19,820 bases of DNA from contig CANJXD010000040.1 in the NCBI GenBank assembly GCA_947478535.1, positions 1 through 19,820 of the forward strand. The letters are read 5' to 3'. The notes beneath the pieces were generated by a model. It did not search any database and was not told the origin of the DNA. It saw only the letters and a list, made by a program, of their open reading frames with translations. This DNA is from Acetobacteraceae bacterium. Lineage in GTDB: Bacteria; Pseudomonadota; Alphaproteobacteria; Acetobacterales; Acetobacteraceae. Position numbers and translations under genes: made by a program. Below are positions 14,676 to 19,820 of this stretch, piece by piece (the stretch's first letter is position 1; every line of letters starts with the position of its first letter).

Positions 14676-15278
14676 TCAGTTCACGCTGGCGACCCGGGTG
14701 CGGTCCATCGTCCGCACCAGTGCCTGCCACCAGCTGCGATAGAATTCGGCGGTGGGATGCACCCCGTCGGCAGAGGCGTAGCTGCACCGCGCCTCCCGCC
14801 CCCGGTTGATCGCGGGCAGGTGGCGCAACGCATCCCCGGCGCGGTCGAGCCGCGCGGACAGCACCTGGTCCAGCGTCGCGCTGCCCTGTTCCAGCTGAGT
14901 GTCGCGGCTGAAGCAGCCCGGCGTCGCCCAGATCATGCGCGCGGCCGGCCAGCGTTCCATCGCATCGGCGATCTGGCGGAGATAGGCATCCGCCTCCTCG
15001 ACTTTCATGCCGCGCAGGTCATTGGTGCCGAACATCAGCACCAGGCGCCGGGCGCAGCGGGGGTCCTGCTGGCGTAGCCAGGCGATGCCGGCGCCGACGC
15101 GGGCGATCACCTCCCACCCCGCGTCCCGCGCATGGGGCGCCATGCCGACGGCCAGGCTGTCGCCGATCAGGATATCCGGGCAAGTCACCTGGGCGCGCGC
15201 GCCTTCGGCGCCGGCCGGCAGCGACGCCACCGCCAGAAGCCCCAGAACCCCCAATACCCAACCCGCGAAACGGCGCAT
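14676..15278 (-). CDS. Small exported SGNH/GDSL hydrolase
   Basis: The 200-residue protein has a signal peptide (MRRFAGWVLGVLGLLAVASL, cleavage probably near AGAEG at 22-26). SGNH blocks are complete: IGDSLAVG with Ser41, FGTNDLRG with Asn86 and DGVHPTAEFY with Asp171/His174. Cysteines at 33, 75, 122 and 165 could form disulfides in the periplasm. It is the third SGNH enzyme within 5 kb and is convergent with the MBOAT operon. An esterase acting on an acylated envelope glycan fits the setting, but the small GDSL group also includes lipases and thioesterases, so the substrate remains open. The start ATG at 15278 gives a normal export signal. Confidence 0.85.
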   Translation of the reverse strand: MRRFAGWVLGVLGLLAVASLPAGAEGARAQVTCPDILIGDSLAVGMAPHARDAGWEVIARVGAGIAWLRQQDPRCARRLVLMFGTNDLRGMKVEEADAYLRQIADAMERWPAARMIWATPGCFSRDTQLEQGSATLDQVLSARLDRAGDALRHLPAINRGREARCSYASADGVHPTAEFYRSWWQALVRTMDRTRVASVN

Positions 15279-15330
15279 GCCCCGCCCTTGACCCCTTGCG
15301 ATATCCTCCCGGCATCTGGCCCGGCGCTTG

Positions 15331-15346
15331 TAAAGGTTGGGTTAAC
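15331..15346. promoter_or_regulatory. CtrA-like motif in the divergent spacer
   Basis: TAAA-N7-TTAAC at 15331-15346 matches the alphaproteobacterial CtrA box TTAA-N7-TTAAC in eight of nine fixed positions; the opposite strand also gives eight of nine (TTAA-N7-TTTAC). It lies 53 bases upstream of the SGNH start and 123 bases upstream of the moeB-like start, in an otherwise GC-rich 190-base spacer. By eye only; may be chance. Confidence 0.25.
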
Positions 15347-15468
15347 GGCAGGGATTTCCCGGGCCAGAGGCGGCGTCCATCGCGTCCGGTTGGTGGAAAA
15401 TCAGCAAAAGCCCGATCCACCGCCACGCCCGCTTGCGCCCCCCCGGCCCCCGCGCCCATATCCCGGCC

Positions 15469-16308
15469 ATGGACAACCCCGCCATGAACCTCGATTTCAC
15501 CGAGGCGGAGCTTCGTCGCTATTCCCGGCACATCCTGCTGGAGGAAGTGGGCGCGATCGGCCAGGCGCGGCTGCGCGCGGCCCGCGTGCTGGTGGTGGGC
15601 GCCGGCGGGCTCGGCTCGCCGCTGGCGCTCTACCTCGCTGCCGCCGGGGTGGGGACGCTCGGCATCATCGACCATGACCGGCTGGAGCTGTCGAACCTGC
15701 AGCGCCAGGTGGCCCATGTCACGGCGCGGATCGGCCGCAACAAGGCGGAGAGCGCGGCGGAGACGATCGGGGCGCTGAACCCCGAGGTGACGGTCGAGAT
15801 CCACGCCCGCCGCCTGGATGCTGCCTGGGCGTGGGAGAATATCCCGCGCTACGACCTCGTCTGCGACGGTACCGACAATTTCGCCACCCGCTTCCTGCTC
15901 GGCGATGCCTGCCACCTGCTGGGCCGGCCCCTGGTCTCGGCCGCCGTGCTGCGGTTCGAGGGGCAGCTTTCCGTCTTCAAGGGCCATCTCGGCGCGCCGC
16001 ACCCCTGCCATCGCTGCCTGCATCCGGAACCGCCACCGGAAGGGCTGGTACCGACCTGTTCCGAAGCCGGCGTGCTCGGTGCCGTCACCGGCGTGATGGG
16101 CACCCTGCAGGCGACGGAGGCGCTGAAGGTCATCCTTGGCATCGGCGAGGATCTGTCCGGCCGCCTGCTGCTGTGGGATGCGCTGGATGCCCGGTTCCGC
16201 ACGGTGAAGCTGAAGCGGGACCCCGCCTGCGCGCTGTGCGGGGACGCCGCCGGCATCCATGACCTTTCGGCGCATGGCGAGGCCGCAGCCCCGGCCTGCG
16301 CGCTGTGA
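15469..16308 (+). CDS. moeB: MoeB/ThiF/HesA-family adenylyltransferase
   Basis: The 279-residue E1-like enzyme has RYSRHILLEEVG at the N-terminus, the nucleotide loop GAGGLGS at 45-51, IDHDRLELSNLQRQ with the Arg finger at 78, and DGTDNFATR at 133-141. It also has the two zinc-binding pairs Cys180/Cys183 and Cys254/Cys257. PTCSEAGVLG (Cys197) lies at the usual place of the loop cysteine. Such enzymes adenylate the C-terminal Gly-Gly of a small sulfur carrier (MoaD, ThiS or similar) for molybdopterin, thiamine or other sulfur transfer. There is no rhodanese domain. No carrier gene is in the window. I took ATG 15469; ATG 15484 is an equally plausible start and neither has a clear ribosome-binding site. 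Its stop overlaps the next gene. Confidence 0.85.
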   Translation: MDNPAMNLDFTEAELRRYSRHILLEEVGAIGQARLRAARVLVVGAGGLGSPLALYLAAAGVGTLGIIDHDRLELSNLQRQVAHVTARIGRNKAESAAETIGALNPEVTVEIHARRLDAAWAWENIPRYDLVCDGTDNFATRFLLGDACHLLGRPLVSAAVLRFEGQLSVFKGHLGAPHPCHRCLHPEPPPEGLVPTCSEAGVLGAVTGVMGTLQATEALKVILGIGEDLSGRLLLWDALDARFRTVKLKRDPACALCGDAAGIHDLSAHGEAAAPACAL

Positions 16309-16706
16309 CGACCTCCCCGCCCCTCGGCGCCGCCGCCTCGCCCCTCGGCGTTCTGCTGCGCCATGGCGACCACGAAGCCGCCCACTATGCCCTGGTGGTG
16401 GCGACCGGCGCGGCGGCGGTGGGGCGGGATGTCGTGATCTTCGCGACCAATGGCGGCTGCCGGCTGTTCCTGGACGCGCGCCCCCTGGAATCGGACCCGC
16501 GGGAGGCACGGCTGATGGCGCGCGGCGTCGCCAGCATCGCCACGCTGCTGGAGGCCGCCGGTGACCTCGGCATCCGCCGCATCGCCTGCGAAGCCGGCTT
16601 GAAGGCGGAGGATATTCCGCCGGGAAGCCTCACCGACGGCGTGGAGGTGGCGGGGATCGTCACCTTCCTGGCCGCGATCGGGGCGGGACAGATCATTGCC
16701 CTGTGA
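16305..16706 (+). CDS. DsrE-family sulfur-relay-like protein
   Basis: The 133-residue protein has the DsrE/DsrF fold pattern: HYALVVATGAAAVGRDVVIFATNG at the first strand-helix-strand, a middle part with VASIATLLEAAGDLG, then IRRIACEAGLKAEDI with Cys95, and GVEVAGIVTFLAAIG at the end. Cys95 is in the position of the conserved cysteine in this DsrE subgroup; Cys52 is a second cysteine. It starts with GTG at 16305, overlapping the moeB-like stop as GTGA, so the two are translationally coupled. The pairing hints at handling of protein-bound sulfur, though many DsrE proteins have no known role. Cytoplasmic, no signal peptide. Confidence 0.82.
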   Translation: MTTSPPLGAAASPLGVLLRHGDHEAAHYALVVATGAAAVGRDVVIFATNGGCRLFLDARPLESDPREARLMARGVASIATLLEAAGDLGIRRIACEAGLKAEDIPPGSLTDGVEVAGIVTFLAAIGAGQIIAL

Positions 16707-16749
16707 TGGGCGCTTGACCGGTCACGGTCGGATGGGAGAGGGATCAGGC

Positions 16750-17634
16750 ATGCGTCCCGTCCGCCCCGCGGTCCTGTCCCTGTTGCTGCTGGCGCTCGGC
16801 GTCGGGCCGGCCTTGCCGCAATCCGCCATCGCGCCGGCCCCGGGCAGCCTGCCGCCGCCGCGCGCGGCGGCCCCAACAACCACTCCGGCGGCCCCTTCGG
16901 CGGCCAGCCCAGCGGCGCCCACCGCGCCCCGTCCGGCGGCCCAGCCGCCCCGGCCAACCCCGCCGCAGGCACGCCCGCCGGGGCAGGCCAGTGGGCAGCA
17001 ATCGAGGCCGGCGGGCCAGCAGGCGCAGCGCCCGGGCCAGCCGCCCACGGTCGGTCGCACCCCCACCCCGGCCAATCGCCGCCCGGCCGTCGCCGCCGGT
17101 GCGGCAGGGGCTGCCGCCGGGGCCGCCGGGGCAGCTGCCGCGGCGAACCGCGCGCCGGAACCCGCCACCCCCGCGGTGCCCTTGCCGACCGTCGGCAGCG
17201 TCACCGGCCTCGCCTTGCCGCGCTATGCCGCGCTGCGGTCGGACGAAGTCAATATGCGGGTCGGGCCTTCGACCTCCTACCCCATCGAATGGACCTTCCA
17301 GCGTCGCGACCTGCCCGTGCAGATCGTCGGCGAGTTCCAGCTCTGGCGCCGCATCCGCGATGCCGATGGGGCGGAAGGCTGGGTGCATTCCTCCACCCTC
17401 GCGGGGCGCCGCATGGCGCTGATCCGCCCAGGCGGGGCGGCGGAGGAAGTCGTGCTGCGCCGGCAGGCCGCGGACAATGGCGTCTCCGTCGCCCGGCTGC
17501 GCCCCGGCGTCATCGCCCGCATCCGCGAATGCGAAGGCGCCAGCACCTGGTGCGAGTTGCAGGTCGGCGGCCATCGTGGCTTTCTGCGCCGCGCGGAATT
17601 CTGGGGTGTCGGCCCGGAGGAGGAGATCAAGTAG
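16750..17634 (+). CDS. Exported SH3-domain protein with Pro/Ala-rich linker
   Basis: The 294-residue protein has a signal peptide (VLSLLLLALGVGPALPQS, cut near residue 25). Residues ~25-155 are a low-complexity linker rich in Pro, Ala, Gln and Arg, ending in an Ala/Gly run (~113-133). Residues ~158-294 form two bacterial SH3-like repeats: VNMRVGPSTSYPIEWTF, LWRRIRDADGAEGWVHSSTL, then VVLRRQAADNGVSVARL and WCELQVGGHRGFLRRAEFWG. Such domains usually bind peptidoglycan in the periplasm. The ATG at 16750 has a good ribosome-binding site (GGAGAGGGA just upstream). Its stop is only 2 bases before the nitrile hydratase beta N-domain gene, so both are probably cotranscribed, an unusual pairing of an exported and a cytoplasmic function. 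Confidence 0.85.
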   Translation: MRPVRPAVLSLLLLALGVGPALPQSAIAPAPGSLPPPRAAAPTTTPAAPSAASPAAPTAPRPAAQPPRPTPPQARPPGQASGQQSRPAGQQAQRPGQPPTVGRTPTPANRRPAVAAGAAGAAAGAAGAAAAANRAPEPATPAVPLPTVGSVTGLALPRYAALRSDEVNMRVGPSTSYPIEWTFQRRDLPVQIVGEFQLWRRIRDADGAEGWVHSSTLAGRRMALIRPGGAAEEVVLRRQAADNGVSVARLRPGVIARIRECEGASTWCELQVGGHRGFLRRAEFWGVGPEEEIK

Positions 17635-17636
17635 CC

Positions 17637-17933
17637 ATGCCGGATGAAACCCCTCCCCCCGCCACGCATGACATGGGTGGCATCGCCCGCTTCCGCTGCA
17701 CGCCGGTGGAGCCGGATGATGATGCGCCGCCGGATGCATTCGGCAAGCGCGTCGATGCGCTGCGCCAGATCCTCGGCCGCAGCGGGCTCATGACTGTGGA
17801 TGAGATGCGTCGCTGCATCGAGGCGATCCCGGAGCCCGAATACCATGCGCTGGGCTACTACGAACGCTGGCTGCGCGGGATCTCCGCGCTGATGGTGGAA
17901 AAATCCGTGGTGCGGGCGGAGGAATTGCGCTGA
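17637..17933 (+). CDS. Nitrile hydratase-type beta subunit, N-terminal domain as a separate protein
   Basis: The 98-residue protein matches the N-terminal domain of nitrile hydratase beta: HDMGG at 11-15, a helical middle, TVDEMRRCIEAIPEPEY at 53-69, then YYERWLRGISALMVEK and a final AEEL. Arg58 aligns with beta Arg52 of the cobalt nitrile hydratase from Pseudonocardia thermophila, which contacts the oxidised cysteine claw. The protein stops where the linker to the C-terminal domain would begin. It has the YYERWL signature of the beta subunit rather than the shorter activator proteins, although activators are distant relatives and cannot be wholly excluded. ATG 17637 lies 2 bases after the SH3 gene; the stop TGA shares its A with the ATG of the next gene. 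Confidence 0.87.
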   Translation: MPDETPPPATHDMGGIARFRCTPVEPDDDAPPDAFGKRVDALRQILGRSGLMTVDEMRRCIEAIPEPEYHALGYYERWLRGISALMVEKSVVRAEELR

Positions 17934-18220
17934 TGGAAGCCTTCACCCCCGGCCAGCGCGTGCGCGTGAAGCTGGATTTCCCCGAACTCCGCGGCGCCTG
18001 CCACATCCGCACGCCGCATTACCTGCGCGGGCGGGAAGGCGTGGTCGAACGCCCGCTCGGCGCCTTCCCCAACCCGGAGGATTTGGCCTTCGCCCGGCCG
18101 GCGGCGAAGGTGCCGCTGTATCATGTGCGTTTCGACCAACCCTCGCTGTGGAACGAGGGGGCGGCCGGCGACACGGTGCTGGTGGAGCTCTACGCGCATT
18201 GGCTGGAAGGCGCCGGCTGA
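17933..18220 (+). CDS. Nitrile hydratase-type beta subunit, C-terminal domain as a separate protein
   Basis: The 95-residue protein is the SH3-like C-terminal barrel of nitrile hydratase beta: FTPGQRVRVK at the start, CHIRTPHYLRGREGVVER at 23-40, LGAFPNPED, then PLYHVRFDQPSLWNEG and a closing VLVELYAHWLE. Arg26 aligns with beta Arg157 of the Pseudonocardia enzyme, the second arginine that holds the metal claw. The ATG overlaps the previous stop by one base (TGATG), and the stop is one base before the alpha gene, so the three proteins are made in step. Split N and C domains are known in thiocyanate hydrolase and toyocamycin nitrile hydratase. These two pieces are shorter than the thiocyanate hydrolase subunits as I remember them. 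Confidence 0.88.
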   Translation: MEAFTPGQRVRVKLDFPELRGACHIRTPHYLRGREGVVERPLGAFPNPEDLAFARPAAKVPLYHVRFDQPSLWNEGAAGDTVLVELYAHWLEGAG

Positions 18221-18221
18221 G

Positions 18222-18812
18222 ATGGCCCATGCCCCCAGCGCCGACAGCATCGCCCTGCTCGACCGCTTCATCGCCGCGCTGATCGCCCATGGCGTGACGA
18301 CGGAAGACGCGATCGCCAGCCAGATCGCCAGCACCGACAAGGCCAGCCCCGAGATCGGCGCCCGCATGGTCGCCCGCGCCTGGACCGACCCCACCTATCG
18401 CACGCTGCTGCTGCGGGATGGCGGGGCGGCGGCGGAGGCGATGGGGGTTTCCATGGCCGGTGCGCCACCGCTCGGCGTGCTGGAGGATACCCCCGCGCTG
18501 CATCACCTCGTCGTCTGCACGCTGTGTTCCTGCTACCCCCGCGCCGTGCTCGGCTACCCCCCGCATTGGTACAAATCGCCGGGCTATCGCGCCCGGGCGG
18601 TGCGGGACCCCCGCGGTGTGCTGGCGGAATGGGGCACCCAACTGCCGGACGGGATGGAAGTGCGCGTGGTGGACAGCACCGCCGATTACCGCTGGATGGT
18701 GCTGCCGATGCGCCCCGCCGGGACCGAGGGCTGGGACGCCACGCGCCTGGCCGCGCTGGTGACGCGGGACGCGCTGGTGGGCGTGCGGCTGCCGCTGTCG
18801 TTGGGGGCGTAG
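18222..18812 (+). CDS. Nitrile hydratase alpha subunit (cobalt type) / thiocyanate hydrolase gamma-like
   Basis: The 196-residue metal subunit has the claw motif VCTLCSCYP with Cys99, Cys102, Ser103 and Cys104. Thr100 marks the cobalt type (iron enzymes usually have Ser). After it come GYPPHWYKSPGYRARAVRDP (111-130), EVRVVDSTADYRWMVLP and RPAGTEGWDATRLAALVTRD, all typical of nitrile hydratase alpha. The metal lies between alpha and beta subunits and hydrates nitriles to amides; close relatives hydrolyse thiocyanate to carbonyl sulfide and ammonia. Residue 107 is Arg where many nitrile hydratases have Trp after CYP. No cobalt transporter, activator or amidase gene is present in the window, so maturation help must come from elsewhere. 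Substrate class cannot be fixed from sequence alone. Confidence 0.92.
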   Translation: MAHAPSADSIALLDRFIAALIAHGVTTEDAIASQIASTDKASPEIGARMVARAWTDPTYRTLLLRDGGAAAEAMGVSMAGAPPLGVLEDTPALHHLVVCTLCSCYPRAVLGYPPHWYKSPGYRARAVRDPRGVLAEWGTQLPDGMEVRVVDSTADYRWMVLPMRPAGTEGWDATRLAALVTRDALVGVRLPLSLGA

Positions 18813-18944
18813 CGGCCGGGCCGGCGCTGCGAAGCCCGCCCAGCAATGAGTCGCCACCCGGCAACGTCTTGTTCATCCGGAAATGGCATCAATTGTCCCG
18901 AAGGCGCCGGTCAATGGGATCGCGCGCGACAGGGATCATCGTCC

Positions 18945-19553
18945 ATGAGCATGACGATCAGCATCGAGGAAGCGGTTCGGGCCGCGCTGAAAGCCGAATT
19001 CGCGCCGGTGATGATGGAACTGCGCAGCTTCGTGGACCGCCGCTTCGCGGAGCTTTCCGCCGAACTGCACGCCAGCGTCGAGATATCCGACATGGGTGAG
19101 GCGCGGATGTCGGAGGAACTGGCCCGGATCCACGACCAAATCGGCCAGCTTGTCGCCGTGCCGGCCGCGGCGACGCGCAATAGCGGCCTGGAACTGGAAG
19201 CCGTGGTGCAGGCGACGGAAAGCGCCGCCAACACGATCCTGGAAGCCGCAGAGGCGATCCAGGACTGGGCGACCTGCAATTCCCACGACCCCGGCGCCAA
19301 GGACGCGATCGTCGAGCGTGTCGGCTCGATCTTCGAGGCCTGTTCCTTCCAGGACGTCACCGGCCAGCGCATCCGCCGTGCCATCCAGCACCTGCAACAG
19401 GTGGAAGGCATGCTGGAGACGATGATGCCGGAAGGCGTCAAGCCGGAATCCCCGCGCGAAGCCGTGCTCATCGCCACCGCCGCCCGCACCGTGGAAACCC
19501 CGAGCGGCGGCGATCTTGCGCAGAATGATATCGACGCGCTGCTGAATGGCTGA
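18945..19553 (+). CDS. cheZ: CheZ-type chemotaxis phosphatase
   Basis: The 202-residue, mainly helical protein carries the CheZ active-site helix EACSFQDVTGQRIRRAIQHL at 131-150, where Asp137 and Gln141 correspond to the Asp143/Gln147 pair of E. coli CheZ that dephosphorylates CheY-P. The long amphipathic helices before it fit the dimeric four-helix bundle. The last 12 residues (LAQNDIDALLNG) resemble the CheY-binding peptide at the N-terminus of FliM. ATG 18945 was chosen because it follows an AGGG about ten bases upstream; ATG 18951 is also possible, and the frame is open back to 18846. No other chemotaxis gene is in the window. A strong hairpin follows the stop. The start of the gene has its own 132-base upstream spacer with no promoter that I can name. 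Confidence 0.87.
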   Translation: MSMTISIEEAVRAALKAEFAPVMMELRSFVDRRFAELSAELHASVEISDMGEARMSEELARIHDQIGQLVAVPAAATRNSGLELEAVVQATESAANTILEAAEAIQDWATCNSHDPGAKDAIVERVGSIFEACSFQDVTGQRIRRAIQHLQQVEGMLETMMPEGVKPESPREAVLIATAARTVETPSGGDLAQNDIDALLNG

Positions 19554-19556
19554 ATA

Positions 19557-19581
19557 GCCGCCCCTGGTGCGAAGGGGCGGC
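19557..19581 (+). terminator. Hairpin terminator after cheZ
   Basis: GCCGCCCCT (19557-19565) pairs perfectly with AGGGGCGGC (19573-19581) around a 7-base loop, beginning 4 bases after the cheZ stop. The stem is 9 bases and very GC-rich. The following bases are purine-rich rather than a T-run, so it is an atypical intrinsic terminator, but its placement strongly suggests a transcript end. Confidence 0.65.
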
Positions 19582-19611
19582 GAAGAAACCTAGTTGAAAT
19601 TCTCGCCAATC

Positions 19612-19655
19612 CGGGCCGAAACACCTGCACCGGCAGGAAACCTGCCCCCGGCCCG
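19612..19655. repeat. Nested/competing inverted repeats next to the IS30-type end
   Basis: CGGGCC (19612-19617) pairs with GGCCCG (19650-19655). Inside, CCTGC (19624-19628), GCAGG (19633-19637) and CCTGC (19641-19645) allow two mutually exclusive small hairpins around the shared GCAGG. It may be part of the IS end, a terminator for the IS gene on the minus strand, or host DNA at the junction. Confidence 0.4.
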
Positions 19656-19680
19656 AATCCGTTCATATCACTTGGTGGAT

Positions 19681-19820
19681 TCAACATCCGTAGCGAACAC
19701 CACCGCGGCTCTGTGTTTCGCCCCGGCTGGCCAGCTTTGCAAGTAGGCTGTTGAAGGCCTCGTTTGGGGTGGCGTAGTCGAGCGTCTTCCTGGGCCGGTC
19801 GTTGAGGCTTGCGGCGATAA
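19681..19820 (-). CDS. IS30-family transposase, C-terminal end (partial)
   Basis: Read on the minus strand, an open frame enters from the right edge and ends with TGA at 19683-19681. The last residues include IAASLNDRPRKTLDYATPNE and then AFNSLLAKL. The LNxRPRKTLxxxTPxE block is the hallmark of the C-terminus of IS30-type transposases, just after the final catalytic Glu region. The rest of the element lies beyond the window. The inner boundary of the IS, somewhere between the cheZ hairpin and this stop, cannot be placed because the inverted repeat partner is not visible. Confidence 0.82.
   Translation of the reverse strand, partial: IAASLNDRPRKTLDYATPNEAFNSLLAKLASRGETQSRGGVRYGC

Noticed and set aside
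17637..17933. Reading the 98-residue gene as a nitrile hydratase activator
   Set aside because: HDMGG, the arginine matching beta Arg52 and the YYERWL block fit the beta N-domain better, and the beta C-domain would otherwise lack its partner.
18884..18898. Possible sigma-54 promoter (TGGCA followed by TTG) upstream of cheZ
   Set aside because: The spacing between the GG and the second element is wrong and the required GC at the -12 position is absent.
1..19820. The whole window as one composite transposon between two insertion sequences
   Set aside because: The two flanking elements belong to different families (IS5 and IS30), and the interior contains mostly ordinary chromosomal genes with uniform codon use.

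Overview
The window is very GC-rich, with strong G/C bias at third codon positions, tightly packed genes and many 1-4 base start/stop overlaps. The gene content (CheZ-type chemotaxis phosphatase, cobalt-type nitrile hydratase, a TPR/GT41 glycosyltransferase, IS5- and IS30-type transposase ends) fits an alphaproteobacterium. My best guess is a Roseomonas-like member of the Acetobacteraceae, inferred from protein style and not proven. No rRNA, tRNA or CRISPR array was seen. No gene-free stretch exceeds about 190 bases.

Layout. (1) 1-145: 3' end of an IS5-type insertion sequence, whose last bases meet the stop codon of the next gene. (2) 145-7023, minus strand: a six-gene operon read from right to left. 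It begins with a large TPR/GT41 glycosyltransferase, followed by glucose-1-phosphate cytidylyltransferase (rfbF), CDP-glucose 4,6-dehydratase (rfbG), a sugar C-methyltransferase, a 3,5-epimerase (rfbC-like) and an SDR reductase/epimerase. Every junction overlaps by 4-8 bases. Together the last five genes should make a CDP-activated, C-methylated 6-deoxyhexose. (3) 7167-8777, divergent: a glycosyltransferase with a degenerate methyltransferase-like N-terminal domain. (4) 8883-10559: a DUF47/PhoU-like protein and a PiT phosphate transporter. (5) 10631-15278: three SGNH hydrolases around one MBOAT O-acyltransferase and a small membrane protein, a likely O-acetylation locus for an envelope glycan. 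(6) 15469-16706: MoeB/ThiF-type adenylyltransferase overlapping a DsrE-family protein. (7) 16750-18812: an exported SH3-domain protein followed 2 bases later by a three-gene nitrile hydratase-like enzyme whose beta subunit is split into two separate polypeptides, as in thiocyanate hydrolase and toyocamycin nitrile hydratase. (8) 18945-19553: a CheZ-type phosphatase with a FliM-like C-terminal tail, then a strong hairpin. (9) 19681-19820, minus strand: 3' end of an IS30-type transposase.

The most noteworthy parts are the minimal split-beta nitrile hydratase with all claw cysteines and both claw-contacting arginines retained, its coupling to a secreted SH3 protein, and the branched CDP-sugar operon headed by a GT41 glycosyltransferase, which may point to protein or envelope glycosylation. 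Family assignments come from reading motifs by eye; no database search was run.
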